Assembly (NCBI RefSeq): GCF_009695585.1
Contig: NZ_VUNR01000005.1
Location: 107,251-171,250 of the forward strand
DNA length: 64,000 nucleotides
Reading direction: 5' to 3'
Source of the DNA: Anaerovibrio slackiae
GTDB lineage: Bacteria > Bacillota > Negativicutes > Selenomonadales > Selenomonadaceae
Below are positions 1 through 7,316 of the stretch, in pieces. A program made the translations under genes and the position numbers. Every line of letters begins with the position of its first letter. Within the stretch, counting starts at the first letter, position 1. The notes below the pieces were generated by a model that was not told the DNA's origin, did no database searches, and was given only the letters and a program-made list of their open reading frames with translations.

Positions 1-39
1 CCAGGGCAAAATGTGCACCATAGAAAAGGCGGTGGCAGT

Positions 40-441
40 ATGAAAGATACCATTGCCCAGTTCATGGATGACTATAATACCGGCAAGATTTCCTTGGTAG
101 ACCTGCAACGCAGATTGGCATTTGACCAGTGGAAGCAAGACAGTAAATATACTAGACTAATAGAGTACGTTCCTAACATGAGATGCCCGGAAGACATCGT
201 ACTCGCCAAGTATGATTACTTGGAACTCTATAGCTGTCTTATGAAGCTAAGGCACCGCGTATCCAGTACCACTTGGAAAATCCTGTGCATGGTTGCATAC
301 GGATATACCCAGGAACATATCGGTCAACGGTTGAACTTAGGTCAGCCAGCGATAAGCAAACGAATAAGCAGGGTTCTTCCCATAGCTGAAAGGTTAAACT
401 TGAAAGCACTGCTTCACGCGGTAATTGCATGGAAGCAATAA
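40..441 (+). CDS. sigma-70 region 4-like / HTH transcription regulator
   Basis: A 133-residue protein whose C-terminal half (about residues 72-120) reads as a helix-turn-helix of the sigma-70 region 4 or LuxR type: a helix with the segment TTWKILCMVAYGYTQEHIGQ followed by a recognition-helix-like stretch GQPAISKRISRVL. It probably binds DNA and controls phage transcription, perhaps late genes; that role is inferred. The ATG at 40 follows a purine-rich AAAGGCGG stretch; an in-frame GTG at 13 is the alternative start. It ends in TAA and is followed by a promoter on the same strand. No region 2-like core-binding helix is seen, so it is not a full sigma factor. Confidence 0.6.
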   Translation: MKDTIAQFMDDYNTGKISLVDLQRRLAFDQWKQDSKYTRLIEYVPNMRCPEDIVLAKYDYLELYSCLMKLRHRVSSTTWKILCMVAYGYTQEHIGQRLNLGQPAISKRISRVLPIAERLNLKALLHAVIAWKQ

Positions 442-463
442 AAAAGGGGGAGCATTAAAACAC

Positions 464-492
464 TTGCTTTTAGTATAACTGTGTGATATTAT
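464..492 (+). promoter_or_regulatory. sigma70-type promoter for small RNA
   Basis: TTGCTT at 464-469, a 17-nt spacer and TATTAT at 487-492. The predicted start is near 499-500, just upstream of the two hairpin units and the terminator ending at 634, so the transcript would be about 135 nt and non-coding. Confidence 0.6.
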
Positions 493-499
493 ATAGGCA

Positions 500-634
500 A
501 AGATAAGGTAAGAAATGTCGTAGAGCCACGACGTTATAAAGAAAGCTCACTGAGAAGATGGGTCGTAGAGCCACGACCGGCACAAAAGAAAGCTCACTGA
601 GAAGAACCCTCTTTTGAGGGCTTTTCTTGTTTTT
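500..634 (+). ncRNA. candidate small RNA with two tandem pseudoknot-like units
   Basis: Two near-identical units. Each has a hairpin with loop AGAGCC (517-532 and 561-578, stems GTCGT/ACGAC and GGTCGT/ACGACC) followed by the tract AAAGAAAGCTCACTGAGAAG. The loop GAGC can pair with the downstream GCTC (545-548 and 592-595), forming an H-type pseudoknot in each unit. A good promoter lies upstream and a terminator at the 3' end, and there is no reading frame of note. I do not recognise it as a known riboswitch. Tandem aptamer-like units suggest a regulatory RNA or a decoy, which is inference. Confidence 0.5.
607..634 (+). terminator. rho-independent terminator
   Basis: Stem CCCTC/GAGGG with a TTTT loop (607-620) followed by the T-rich tract CTTTTCTTGTTTTT. 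It ends the putative small RNA. Confidence 0.8.
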
Positions 635-655
635 GGGAGTAATTATGCATTAATC

Positions 656-701
656 AACCCTCTCTAATCTCTGCAAAAGAGAAAAGGGAGGGTTGTTTTT
701 T
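656..701 (+). terminator. second rightward terminator-like hairpin
   Basis: AACCCTC (656-662) pairs with GAGGGTT (688-694) around an imperfect inner stem, followed by GTTTTTT. It insulates the rightward small RNA from the convergent minus-strand genes. It lacks a U tract in the minus direction. Confidence 0.6.
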
Positions 702-716
702 ATTATTGCATGTTGT

Positions 717-923
717 CTATAACTCTGTCCCATCTAAACATACTTGCGGTTCGTTTTTGTAAGAACCGTCTATTCTTTTTCTGATAATTCTTGCACTTCG
801 TTCTTCGCCCGCTTCCTCATATGCCTCTGCTATGAAATTAGCATAGGATAAGAATTTAACTTCATCCCCTTCCATGTGAGCAGAGATAAGAATACCTATT
901 GTTGTTGCATTTATTACCTTCAT
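717..923 (-). CDS. small conserved phage protein, last gene of leftward operon
   Basis: 68 residues, predicted helical and highly charged (HMEGDEVKFLSYANFIAEAY, then an Arg/Glu-rich helix). It resembles the small helical proteins often encoded with phage or plasmid AAA ATPases, but no function is assigned. The ATG at 923 follows a G-rich site. The frame ends in TAG (717-719). If TAG is read as serine the product gains about 20 residues that run through the terminator hairpin and stop at TGA, which looks unnatural, so TAG is probably a true stop here. Confidence 0.55.
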   Translation of the reverse strand: MKVINATTIGILISAHMEGDEVKFLSYANFIAEAYEEAGEERSARIIRKRIDGSYKNEPQVCLDGTEL

Positions 924-944
924 TTTGTCATATCCCCCCTTTTT

Positions 945-1541
945 TTATCTGCCTTCCATGAAATCCTCCATTTTCTGAAGGTCTCGCTCAAGCATACGCC
1001 TGTAATTCAAAAGCTCTTTCATTTCAAGTGCAGTAAAGCAATCTTCGTTATCTTTATATGGTTTTGTTGCGGCATCCTTTATGCCAACGAGCACATCGTA
1101 CAGCAATTCTTCTTCACTGAGATACACTTGCCAGGCGCGATATATAGTAGCATTGGTTGAATCGAATGAGTCATAAACAATTCCATCAATACAGCACACT
1201 GTATGGTCAGTTATTTTGAGTTTATCATTATCTACTTTTACACCCAGCAAAAACCTTCCTTTAGGATGGTTTAATGCAAACTCCTTAACTGTTTCCTGTA
1301 CATCAATCATTAATCTCACAGCCTTGTTGCTCAGATATACACCAATACATCTGGATTCATTAAACATTCTTGACATTTTTATACCAAATTCACATAAGTT
1401 ACGATATGCTTTATCATAAGATATATCAAATGCTAATGCTGTAGCGCGGATAGAACAATCCAGGGAAATGTTTTTCTTTGGATTAACATTGAACTCGCAA
1501 AACACCTCGCCATCTTTTGGTTTCGGTAAATCATATAGCAT
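945..1541 (-). CDS. papain/transglutaminase-fold cysteine protease-like protein
   Basis: 198 residues. An early Cys in the segment DCSIRATALAFDISYDKAY, a later His in ITDHTVCCIDG and an acidic residue in VYDSFDST give the Cys-His-Asp order of papain-like or transglutaminase-like folds, and the hydrophobic pattern around them fits. The family occurs in phages as an unassigned protein; peptidase activity is inferred. The ATG at 1541 has GGAG nine bases upstream; a GTG nine bases earlier is possible. It ends in TAA and lies upstream of the 68-residue protein gene. Its target and role are unknown. Confidence 0.5.
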   Translation of the reverse strand: MLYDLPKPKDGEVFCEFNVNPKKNISLDCSIRATALAFDISYDKAYRNLCEFGIKMSRMFNESRCIGVYLSNKAVRLMIDVQETVKEFALNHPKGRFLLGVKVDNDKLKITDHTVCCIDGIVYDSFDSTNATIYRAWQVYLSEEELLYDVLVGIKDAATKPYKDNEDCFTALEMKELLNYRRMLERDLQKMEDFMEGR

Positions 1542-1631
1542 AACAATCACTCCATTGTATCGTATTTCCAGTTTTCATTTTGTCATATTTACCATTTTAT
1601 CACATTAGAAAAGCGTGGGGAATACCCACGC

Positions 1632-2096
1632 TTAAACAACTTTCAATGTACGGAATATCACGGAAGAATCATCGAACCTAATTGTGTCATCGAAGCTATC
1701 AGTAACCTTGTAGCACGTCATGATAAACATAATGTTGTCAACCATATCATTGTCATCAACGTCTTTGCTGACTCCATCTTTAACAAAGCTAAGTAAGGTT
1801 TGCAGGTACACTCTTATAGCCTCTATATACTCATCTTTAACTTGCATACAAATAGATAAATCATCGCTATTATCAATTGTTGTTATTGCATACAACGTCT
1901 TGCACTCTTTATCCTCGCATGGAAGGTTGTACAGTCTAACACTCTTGTTTCCAAGCCTTGCCATTTTACCATCTGGAAAAACATGCATATTCCATTTCTC
2001 AGCCCATTCGGTAAAAAGTTTCCTTGCAGTTTCCAGGCTGCACGTGACAGCCTGGTCTTCCATGTACAATCCATCTAAAGCAGTGACAATATACAT
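1632..2096 (-). CDS. hypothetical protein
   Basis: 154 residues, soluble and mixed alpha/beta, with a Cys pair in the middle (PCEDKEC). No family recognised. It begins at ATG 2096, two bases after the stop of the 232-residue gene, so it is translated from the same message. The TAA stop is followed by a gap of about 80 bases before the next gene. Confidence 0.65.
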   Translation of the reverse strand: MYIVTALDGLYMEDQAVTCSLETARKLFTEWAEKWNMHVFPDGKMARLGNKSVRLYNLPCEDKECKTLYAITTIDNSDDLSICMQVKDEYIEAIRVYLQTLLSFVKDGVSKDVDDNDMVDNIMFIMTCYKVTDSFDDTIRFDDSSVIFRTLKVV

Positions 2097-2098
2097 GA

Positions 2099-2797
2099 TT
2101 ACTCAGCCCCCTTCATGAAATCTGCGATAACCTTAATTTCCTCTGGCATCCGCTCATACGGTGGTAACTTTCCAGTCTCAGCACAGTTGTCATACAGACT
2201 GATGATTTCTTTGACTGTCTTTTTGATGAGTGCATGGTACTTATTCGTGCCGAGCAAATCCAGGAGCTTGTCGCCATACTCAACGATACCATCATGCACC
2301 CAGTAGAAATCCGTGAAATTATCCAATGGCTTACTATTGGAACCCATCTGCAGGATTTCCAGGGCTGACAGGTTATCAACCGCACTATCGAAATGCTTGG
2401 CGGTGCAAATGAATCCATCGAACCCATGCCTATCAAGGTCAACCACTTCCAAGTCCAGGTACTTATCGATGACATCGAACTGAGCACTTGGTTTTGAGAA
2501 CTCAATGCAAGTACACAGGATGTCAAACAGCTTATCCTGCTTATCGCCGGCCAGCTCAAATACAAGCGTGTGTCTCTCGAATACGCATTTATATTCATGG
2601 AAGCCATCGAACCTCATGACCTTAGTAATGTCATATTCACCGAATGTTCTGTGATTCAGTGTATCATCATAATAATCATGAGAAAAATCATTGAGGCTAA
2701 TGCCTATCTGCCTATCACAGGACACAACAGTATCACTTGCAACCACACAGGTGTCTCCATTTTTCAGCGTAATAATATCAGCATTCTTGAATTCCAT
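2099..2797 (-). CDS. hypothetical protein with SH3-like GD-I-V-T-L module
   Basis: 232 residues. The N-terminus (ADIITLKNGDTCVVASDTVV) matches the beta-rich module present twice each in the products of 2801-3235 and 3644-4108: a strand, a K/R-D/N-G turn, a strand, then a D-rich segment ending in a D-I-x-x-V motif. The remainder is unlike its neighbours. The start ATG 2797 has GGAGG upstream and lies three bases after the neighbouring stop. No enzymatic motif is visible; the small-barrel fold is inferred. Confidence 0.6.
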   Translation of the reverse strand: MEFKNADIITLKNGDTCVVASDTVVSCDRQIGISLNDFSHDYYDDTLNHRTFGEYDITKVMRFDGFHEYKCVFERHTLVFELAGDKQDKLFDILCTCIEFSKPSAQFDVIDKYLDLEVVDLDRHGFDGFICTAKHFDSAVDNLSALEILQMGSNSKPLDNFTDFYWVHDGIVEYGDKLLDLLGTNKYHALIKKTVKEIISLYDNCAETGKLPPYERMPEEIKVIADFMKGAE

Positions 2798-2800
2798 AGC

Positions 2801-3235
2801 TTATTCCTCCCCACCAAGCAATTCCATTTTCCCATCAATGAGCCTATAGTGCTCACATATATCCAGGTCTTCATCCCATGTGTTCATGTACCCCTCATAC
2901 TCAGTGAGCTCAATCCACTGGCAGTCCTTGGGAAATATAATGCGATTACCGGCAATTACACCCCTGTCACCATCTTTGAGTACAACAATGTCACCGCACT
3001 CAAGGGGCTCACCACGCTTGAACACAGTGGTGTAGCACTGCTCATAGCTTTCCTTTCTCTTGATTTCCATGATGTCCCACTCGATGCAAATCTTGCATGT
3101 GCCATTATCCCTGAAATCCTCCAGGGAAATCCAGTCCCAGTCACCGCGCTCATCGATTCTTACGATGGCATCATCAGATACCACGCCCTCAGTCTTGTCC
3201 CTGAATACAACTATGTCTTTCTGTAAGAATTCCAT
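2801..3235 (-). CDS. hypothetical protein with two SH3-like modules
   Basis: 144 residues made of two copies of a roughly 65-residue module: KDIVVFRDKTEGVVSDDAIV near the start and GDIVVLKDGDRGVIAGNRII in the second half, each followed by an acidic stretch and a D-I-x-E-x-(Y/K)-R-type ending. Homologous modules are in the two flanking genes, so the group arose by duplication. Similar proteins are common, unassigned components of Clostridia phages. The start ATG 3235 follows a clear GGAGG. Confidence 0.6.
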   Translation of the reverse strand: MEFLQKDIVVFRDKTEGVVSDDAIVRIDERGDWDWISLEDFRDNGTCKICIEWDIMEIKRKESYEQCYTTVFKRGEPLECGDIVVLKDGDRGVIAGNRIIFPKDCQWIELTEYEGYMNTWDEDLDICEHYRLIDGKMELLGGEE

Positions 3236-3275
3236 GATTTTTACCTCCTAAAACTATAGATTAATCCCCATTTTT

Positions 3276-3330
3276 GAGGGGTATTAATTGCCTGTCCATA
3301 TAATTATATAGGCAAGCAATTTTACCCCTC
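3276..3330. repeat. long imperfect inverted repeat (intergenic)
   Basis: GAGGGGTA (3276-3283) pairs with TACCCCTC (3323-3330). Inside, AATTGC pairs with GCAATT, and the centre is the palindrome ATATAATTATAT. Neither strand has a U tract after it, so it is not an ordinary terminator. It occupies the only sizeable gap inside the module-protein cluster. Confidence 0.6.
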
Positions 3331-3342
3331 GAAAAACAGGCT

Positions 3343-3642
3343 TTAAACGGCTTCTATGATGCGAATATCCACGTCAATGAGACCAATGCTCTTCTGACAG
3401 ACAATGTTATCATCTATATCCACGCTGATATAGTCGCCAAATGCTTTCTCACAAAATTCCCTGAGAATTTCACGGGCACCGCTGAGGCAATACTCCCATG
3501 TCATAATCAGGTAAAAATTATGCTTATACAGTTTGGTCTTGGTGTGTGCAGAACTCATGAACTGTATGAATTTTTCATCGCGCTCATGTAACTTCATGAG
3601 CTGGGCATAGTCCTCCACAAGTAACGCAGCTTTTATCATCAT
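3343..3642 (-). CDS. hypothetical protein
   Basis: 99 residues, predicted helical N-terminal half and beta C-terminal half. No family recognised. Two consecutive ATG codons (3642, 3639) follow GGAGG by about ten bases; I take the first, which lies one base after the upstream gene's TAA, so the two are probably translationally coupled. An upstream in-frame ATG at 3672 would overlap the preceding gene and lacks a site. Confidence 0.6.
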   Translation of the reverse strand: MMIKAALLVEDYAQLMKLHERDEKFIQFMSSAHTKTKLYKHNFYLIMTWEYCLSGAREILREFCEKAFGDYISVDIDDNIVCQKSIGLIDVDIRIIEAV

Positions 3643-3643
3643 A

Positions 3644-4108
3644 TTAATCGCGCCTCCATATTTCCCTGCCATCCCTTATGATAACCATTACATCAATGTC
3701 GGAGTTTCTCTCACCGTGCTGAAGGTCATCTGTGAAATAATCCCAGTAAACAACTTCGTATGTAGCCCTGTGAACAAAGTATGGACCGGACACAATGTAA
3801 TCTTTTTCATTCCTCAGCGTTACAATGTCGCCATTTTTCAACATGTAGCGTGGATCAACACGTCTCCAGATGCGCTCATATTCCCTGCTGCCCTCATGTT
3901 CATCGTCGCCCCAGTCGATACGATACACTTCCATGATGTCCAGCCCGTCATCCTGTATGTGCCTATAGTCATCAGTGTAATCTTCAAAGAGCACATAGTC
4001 ATATGCATCATCATCTATATCGCTGGGAACAAATGCAATAATGTCACCAGCAATTGTGCCACGCCTGTAATCCCTCAGCACAACGACATCTCCGTTAAAC
4101 AGTTTCAT
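3644..4108 (-). CDS. hypothetical protein with two SH3-like modules
   Basis: 154 residues with two copies of the GD-V-V-L-R module: FNGDVVVLRDYRRGTIAGDI at the start and LKNGDIVTLRNEKDYIVSGP about 90 residues later, each followed by a D/Y-rich segment and an (L/I)DIMEVYR- or IDVMVIIR-like ending. It is a paralogue of the 144-residue product at 2801-3235. The ATG at 4108 has GGAGG upstream; the gene overlaps the preceding gene by 14 bases. Confidence 0.65.
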   Translation of the reverse strand: MKLFNGDVVVLRDYRRGTIAGDIIAFVPSDIDDDAYDYVLFEDYTDDYRHIQDDGLDIMEVYRIDWGDDEHEGSREYERIWRRVDPRYMLKNGDIVTLRNEKDYIVSGPYFVHRATYEVVYWDYFTDDLQHGERNSDIDVMVIIRDGREIWRRD

Positions 4109-4355
4109 GATTACATACCTCCATTTCATTTTTCGTATGCTTAACCCTCGGAATACTTGGAATTTCCGTGTATTCCTTTATCCTGAGCTGCTCACATGAA
4201 TTAAATTCATACAAGAGCCTGTAGAATTTCCCTTTTTTAGCATCGTTAGCCTGCCCATCCTTGGCAACGAGGATATTTCCCACGCAATGGCCAAGAGCCT
4301 CGAAGGTTACCGAGCGTTTTTCCTTGTGTACGCATTGGACATAGTCTATGTACAT
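4095..4355 (-). CDS. hypothetical protein
   Basis: 86 residues, basic, no family recognised. The start ATG 4355 has GGGAGTG upstream and the TAA stop lies inside the next gene, showing the overlapping packing typical of this operon. The sequence around FEALGHCVGNILVAKDGQ is beta-rich. It could be a small DNA- or nucleotide-binding protein, but nothing specific supports that. Confidence 0.6.
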   Translation of the reverse strand: MYIDYVQCVHKEKRSVTFEALGHCVGNILVAKDGQANDAKKGKFYRLLYEFNSCEQLRIKEYTEIPSIPRVKHTKNEMEVCNHETV

Positions 4356-4359
4356 TGGT

Positions 4360-4602
4360 TCACTCCCTTATCTTATAGAATTTCACTCGCTTAAATATCT
4401 TTCCCACATGATGCTCGCATGTGAACACGAGATACCGTTCCCTCAATTGCTCAGTGGAAAAAATAGGGGAGACGGTGATACCAATCTCCCTCAAGCCCTC
4501 AATAATGTCCTTCCGCTTCCATTTCTTCCATGGCTTTTCGCCTCTAGCATAGGCTGATATAGCATTGTTGCTCATCATCTTGTCTTTAGAGTACCCAGCC
4601 AT
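4360..4602 (-). CDS. hypothetical basic protein
   Basis: 80 residues, Lys/Arg-rich, with a possible helix-turn-helix-like stretch near the N-terminus (MMSNNAISAYARGEKPWKKW) and a basic C-terminus. The ATG at 4602 is preceded by AAAGGAGTGATTGTC; a GTG nine bases upstream is in frame but too close to the site. It may bind nucleic acid; this rests on composition only. Confidence 0.55.
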   Translation of the reverse strand: MAGYSKDKMMSNNAISAYARGEKPWKKWKRKDIIEGLREIGITVSPIFSTEQLRERYLVFTCEHHVGKIFKRVKFYKIRE

Positions 4603-4650
4603 GACAATCACTCCTTTGTTTCACAATTATACGCTTTGAATTTACGTTTG

Positions 4651-5556
4651 TCAAGCTAATGTACGCTTGATATTGCAAAGACTTCTTCCATAGAAGCACC
4701 CTGCGGAGCCATGCAGGTCGCAGTCAGGACAACGCCATTCACCTGCACGCTTGATTACTCCTTTCTGTATCGTCTTTTTTCCTGAGTCAATAGGGCACAT
4801 GTATTTCTCAGCCCACGCTGGGACAACTGGAATCTCCTTGCTCCCCTTGATGGGCAATACTACACCACCATACTCAAGGAACCTATCCTTAAGCTTGTCC
4901 AGCATTGGATAATCCTTGTTCTTGTATACGAAAGCCAATGGAAGGGTAGGGTAGATGTGGAGATTTTTTGCTGATGCATCGACAGACCACATGATTACAT
5001 TCATATCCCTGTCCAGCTTCTGGATAAGCTCAGGATACTTGGAAAATATCTGTGTTCTTATACCCCTTTCATTGAGGAGCTCAATTACCTTCAGCCAATC
5101 ATCGTTGATGTCACCTTTATCAAACATACGCAACGCTTCTCCGTGGCGGTGCGTTGGAGCGACATTGTACTCACAGCTAATCATGTGAGCAACCCTGTAG
5201 GGGTCAAGGTGTGCAGCGAGAGCAATTAATTCACCCTTGATAGCCACTTTTCTCATGATGTAATGCCCAAAGCAGGCATAACAATACTTAGCACATGCTT
5301 CCGTGGGATTGCAGTCAAGATAGCTGCCGTTCACGCAAAGCCCTGGCTTGCTTGCGTGACCGCAAATGCCCACGGAATACAGCCAATCAAAAAGCCCATC
5401 AACTCCACGCTCTTTCATGGGCTGATAGGCCGAATGTGTTTCATCGAATACGCTTTTATGCACATTTTCTTTTCCTTGCAGCAAATCGTTGGCTGTATGC
5501 CTTATTTCTGAGGCATATCCTGCCATGCGATGCCACGCTGTTCCCTTCAGGCTCAT
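4651..5556 (-). CDS. GP88-like (phage gene product 88 family) protein
   Basis: 301 residues, Cys-rich. The central segment CNPTEACAKYCYACFGHYIM matches the pattern of the phage GP88 family (Cys clusters followed by CYA), and a second Cys group at the C-terminus (CPDCDLHGSAGC) may bind a metal or Fe-S cluster. The fold may be related to radical SAM barrels, but no certain CxxxCxxC SAM motif is identified, so enzyme activity is unassigned. The start ATG 5556 follows AAAAGGAGTG, and the gene abuts the 171-residue gene upstream. Confidence 0.55.
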   Translation of the reverse strand: MSLKGTAWHRMAGYASEIRHTANDLLQGKENVHKSVFDETHSAYQPMKERGVDGLFDWLYSVGICGHASKPGLCVNGSYLDCNPTEACAKYCYACFGHYIMRKVAIKGELIALAAHLDPYRVAHMISCEYNVAPTHRHGEALRMFDKGDINDDWLKVIELLNERGIRTQIFSKYPELIQKLDRDMNVIMWSVDASAKNLHIYPTLPLAFVYKNKDYPMLDKLKDRFLEYGGVVLPIKGSKEIPVVPAWAEKYMCPIDSGKKTIQKGVIKRAGEWRCPDCDLHGSAGCFYGRSLCNIKRTLA

Positions 5557-6072
5557 TTATTTCACTCCTTTTCTTGGTAAATCGTGTAATCCTACGGCAT
5601 TATTGATGGATTCCACTTCTTCATCCGTGAGAATACGCTTTATCTTAATAGCTCCGCAGATATACCACTGAACCACCGCCTGAGCATTGGTTTTGTATCT
5701 GTAGAAGCCATTTTTTGGCACGTATCTCAGCATTTTATCCCGAGCACACTTCCCAGCAAGCTCAGCCTGTACCTGGTAGTCAATTTCATCACTGAATTCT
5801 ATCAGTGCCCACACCTGGTTGTCCGGGCGGTAGCTTGGGCGTGCATCCGTGGGATTTTCCTTGCTTCCAATGTGTGTAGCCACGGGATACTCGCATACAT
5901 GCCATCCAGGACGGAAGCAAAGTTCTCCAGAGGATGCCTTGACTCTCCCTGATGGCATACGCTTTCCTTCGGATGCCTCCAGCCATACCCCGATGGGGCG
6001 TGGTTCCTTTGCATCCACATAGAGGGTAAAGAGCTCTCCATGCTTTACATTGAATAACTTGTAGCCTTCCAT
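5557..6072 (-). CDS. conserved phage hypothetical protein
   Basis: 171 residues. The segment CFRPGWHVCEYPVATHIGSK followed by YRPDNQVWALIEF is characteristic of an unassigned family frequent in gut phages; conserved His and Cys suggest an enzyme or metal site. The start ATG 6072 has GGGAGGG upstream. It lies end-to-end with the GP88-like gene, sharing the message. Function unknown. Confidence 0.6.
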   Translation of the reverse strand: MEGYKLFNVKHGELFTLYVDAKEPRPIGVWLEASEGKRMPSGRVKASSGELCFRPGWHVCEYPVATHIGSKENPTDARPSYRPDNQVWALIEFSDEIDYQVQAELAGKCARDKMLRYVPKNGFYRYKTNAQAVVQWYICGAIKIKRILTDEEVESINNAVGLHDLPRKGVK

Positions 6073-6083
6073 AATACCCTCCC

Positions 6084-6527
6084 TTACACTGCAATATTGT
6101 TGTCAACAAGGTAATGGGCCAGCTTATTGGCAGCCTGGTATCTTGCTTCCGTGTTCCAATCATATGCTGGCATACCGTGGATTAATACGTTCCTTCCAGT
6201 GCGACTGGTGTTAGTTACATAGAACACAGTACAGTATTTTGGCGTGCTCCATGCAATAGAGCGCATTACATCGGTTACGCTTAACCCCTTGAACACCTCA
6301 TTCAACGTCCTGTCATTAAAGAACACAGGTACATCAAGGTCAATCTTCCTGTTATATACGTCCCTCAACAGGTCAAAGAAAATCTCCTGATTTTCCATGA
6401 GCTTGTGCAACATGAACTCATACTGTCTCTCGCTTGCTTCACGCTCTGCAATCATATCCATGAGCTCATCGTACTCACGCTTCATAATGTCTGCCCGTGC
6501 CTTCATGTCTTCAATGTTGTTCATCAT
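6084..6527 (-). CDS. hypothetical coiled-coil protein
   Basis: 147 residues. The first about 55 residues form a charged heptad-like helix (ADIMKREYDELMDMIAEREA), followed by a mixed domain. It begins one codon after the integrase stop (ATG 6527, GGAGG inside the integrase end), so it is likely co-translated with the integrase. It could be an excisionase-like or structural partner, but no winged-helix motif supports that. Confidence 0.55.
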   Translation of the reverse strand: MMNNIEDMKARADIMKREYDELMDMIAEREASERQYEFMLHKLMENQEIFFDLLRDVYNRKIDLDVPVFFNDRTLNEVFKGLSVTDVMRSIAWSTPKYCTVFYVTNTSRTGRNVLIHGMPAYDWNTEARYQAANKLAHYLVDNNIAV

Positions 6528-6528
6528 T

Positions 6529-7314
6529 TTACTTTTCCTCCTTGTAAATCCTTTTCATGATTGCTGCTACGTCATCCTGGTCAATATTAAGATACCTCAT
6601 TGTAGTTCCAGGATTTTTATGTCTCATTGCAGTCTGAATGTACTGCAATTCAACGCCATGTTTTGACAGTGTGTTCGCAAAGTATCTGCGGAAAGAATGT
6701 GGGTGATAGGGGAGACCACATTCCCTGCAAACCTTACTGACCATGAATTTCATACCCTCCAAGGTCATCGCTGCCTTCTGCTGGGTAACAAATAATTCAT
6801 CCAGGTCATACTTGCGTGTGTCCAGGTATTCATCAAGTGACTCACGCACCCTATTATGGATAATGGGAACCACGGCATCCCGTTTCCCTTTTGTATTCCT
6901 GAGCAGGATTTTATTCCCAGATAAAATATCTCCGAGATGCAAGTTAGCAACCTCGGAGATACGGAGACCATTATATGCCATGAGGGCAAAGATTAATTTG
7001 TCTCTTGGGCGTTTCAATACACCCCATATTTTCTCAACCTCCTCATCGGTGGGGCAGGGCTCAATAGGATTATTACAACGATAACCCTTGATTATCCTTG
7101 CCTTGTCCTTGGATAATTCACCGTAATAATCAAGCGCACTTTTGAGTACCGTGAGGTACATCTTTTTCGATGTGCCCTTGATGCTGTCGTCTGCAATGAA
7201 CTCAATAATTTCCTCTTTGCTGCCTGTCTTGAATTTCTTCAAGGCATTACAGTAGTTCTCGTAAGTGTTCGGTGAACGTGTCCTCCGGATTTCCTCAAGA
7301 TATTCTTTAAACAT
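6529..7314 (-). CDS. int: tyrosine recombinase / phage integrase
   Basis: 261 residues. The catalytic set is complete: Arg118 in GLRISEVANL, His206 and Arg209 in HPHSFRRYFANTL, His232 in MRHKNPGTTMRY, and the nucleophile Tyr241. The N-terminal 75 residues form the SAM-like core-binding domain. Length fits compact XerC/D-like phage integrases. It lies inside the early operon rather than beside an obvious attP; no attachment core could be identified. It implies a lysogenic lifestyle or genome-dimer resolution. The start ATG 7314 has GGAGGAG upstream. Confidence 0.85.
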   Translation of the reverse strand: MFKEYLEEIRRTRSPNTYENYCNALKKFKTGSKEEIIEFIADDSIKGTSKKMYLTVLKSALDYYGELSKDKARIIKGYRCNNPIEPCPTDEEVEKIWGVLKRPRDKLIFALMAYNGLRISEVANLHLGDILSGNKILLRNTKGKRDAVVPIIHNRVRESLDEYLDTRKYDLDELFVTQQKAAMTLEGMKFMVSKVCRECGLPYHPHSFRRYFANTLSKHGVELQYIQTAMRHKNPGTTMRYLNIDQDDVAAIMKRIYKEEK

Positions 7315-7316
7315 GC

